Origin: AM-2324 sp042091035
GTDB lineage: Bacteria > Bacteroidota > Bacteroidia > Chitinophagales > Saprospiraceae
DNA: 8,165 bases
Assembly: GCA_042091035.1 (NCBI GenBank)
Contig: JBELIG010000148.1
Coordinates: 1-8,165 of the forward strand
Reading direction: 5' to 3'
The notes below the pieces were generated by a model, which was not told the origin of the DNA, did no database searches, and was given only the letters and a program-made list of their open reading frames with translations. Both the position numbers and the translations under genes were made by a program. This document shows positions 7,724 through 8,165 of the stretch, piece after piece; the first letter of the stretch is position 1; each line of letters begins with the position of its first letter.

Positions 7724-7756
7724 AAAAGGCGCTTGCATTTGCAAGCGCCTTTTTTT
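7724..7756 (+). terminator. Strong Rho-independent terminator after pccB
   Basis: AAAAGGCGCTTGC (7724-7736) pairs perfectly over 13 bp with GCAAGCGCCTTTT (7741-7753) around a 4-nt ATTT loop, and the T run continues to 7756. It lies 13 nt past the pccB stop codon. The A run on the left makes it potentially bidirectional, but no convergent gene follows. It closes the 3145-7710 transcription unit and insulates the gene starting at 7861. Confidence 0.93.
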
Positions 7757-7860
7757 AATATGACAAATAAAAATATGTATTTTTCTATCGACTTATCTCT
7801 TTTTGTATAAGAAAATGAGCTTTTAGTCGTTCGAATATAAACGTAAATCTAAGTGAATCT

Positions 7861-8165
7861 ATGGTTAAGCAACTGTTTGTAGTCCTTTGTCTAGTTTTTA
7901 GTATACATATTTTAAATGCCCAAGTGGAGAAGTCAGGTCATAAGCTTATCGGTATAACGGATCAAGCTAAAATTGAAGAGATGATGCTCGTCTTGGAGGA
8001 CATTGGCAGTAGTTCTAAAGAGCTAATGCGAGAGCAGAGTCTAAAAAGTTATATGATGCCAAATCGGAAGTCTCCTAAGTCTGATCGCAATAATGCCTAC
8101 GTGGTAGCTAGTTGTATGGAGTTCTATATTAACTTCAATTCTAACTTCAAAGTCAACCTTTCTCC
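7861..8165 (+). CDS. Secreted protein of unknown function, N-terminal part (runs off window)
   Basis: An open frame starts at ATG 7861 and remains open through the window end (101 complete codons). An in-frame stop at 7816 and no earlier start codon between them support this ATG. The product begins MVKQLFVVLCLVFSIHILNAQ, a clear Sec signal peptide with a likely cleavage after Ala20, so the mature protein is exported to the periplasm, outer membrane or medium. The visible mature part has a helix-like charged stretch (residues 35-60), then SYMMPNRKSPKSDRNNAY and VVASCMEFYINF. I do not recognise the family with confidence; a weak resemblance to the start of papain-like (C1) proteases is discussed in the findings. 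It has its own transcription unit after the strong terminator, but no convincing promoter was seen in the AT-rich gap. Confidence 0.75.
   Translation, partial: MVKQLFVVLCLVFSIHILNAQVEKSGHKLIGITDQAKIEEMMLVLEDIGSSSKELMREQSLKSYMMPNRKSPKSDRNNAYVVASCMEFYINFNSNFKVNLS

Noticed and set aside
7769..7784. AAAAATA-tg-TATTTTT palindrome upstream of the last gene
   Set aside because: Pure A/T dyads of this size are common in AT-rich intergenic DNA and there is no other sign of an operator.

Overview
The window looks like an ordinary chromosomal segment from an AT-rich member of the Bacteroidota. I infer this from the overall look of the proteins, the general lack of Shine-Dalgarno sequences, and the absence of sigma70-type promoters. 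I cannot place it more finely than phylum. It holds five complete protein genes and the 5' end of a sixth. I see no rRNA, tRNA, CRISPR array, insertion sequence, integrase or attachment site.

Layout: (1) positions 200-1540 (+) encode a 12-helix MATE-family exporter, closed by a compact terminator-like hairpin that straddles its stop codon. (2) Positions 1541-1772 are a convergent intergenic region with a long imperfect inverted repeat. (3) Positions 1773-2975 (-) encode a class I PLP aminotransferase of the Thermus-type aspartate aminotransferase subgroup (1b). (4) Positions 2976-3144 are a divergent promoter region with several short dyads and a possible 13-codon leader ORF. (5) Positions 3145-7710 (+) form a tight three-gene run with gaps of 10 and 8 bp: a GT-C-type membrane glycosyltransferase fused to C-terminal TPRs, a class I SAM methyltransferase, and an acyl-CoA carboxylase carboxyltransferase (propionyl-CoA carboxylase beta type). 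The run ends in a very strong 13-bp-stem terminator at 7724-7756. (6) From 7861 (+), a secreted protein of unknown function runs off the window end.

The glycosyltransferase and methyltransferase plausibly act together on a cell-envelope glycan or lipid. PccB is central metabolism (propionyl-CoA to methylmalonyl-CoA) and probably shares the transcript without a direct functional link. Its biotin carboxylase/biotin carrier partner is not in the window. I found no convincing undescribed system. The most notable points are the GT-C/TPR fusion, the mixed operon, the terminator that contains a stop codon, the long inverted repeat between convergent genes, and a possible degenerate cysteine-protease-like N-terminus in the last gene.
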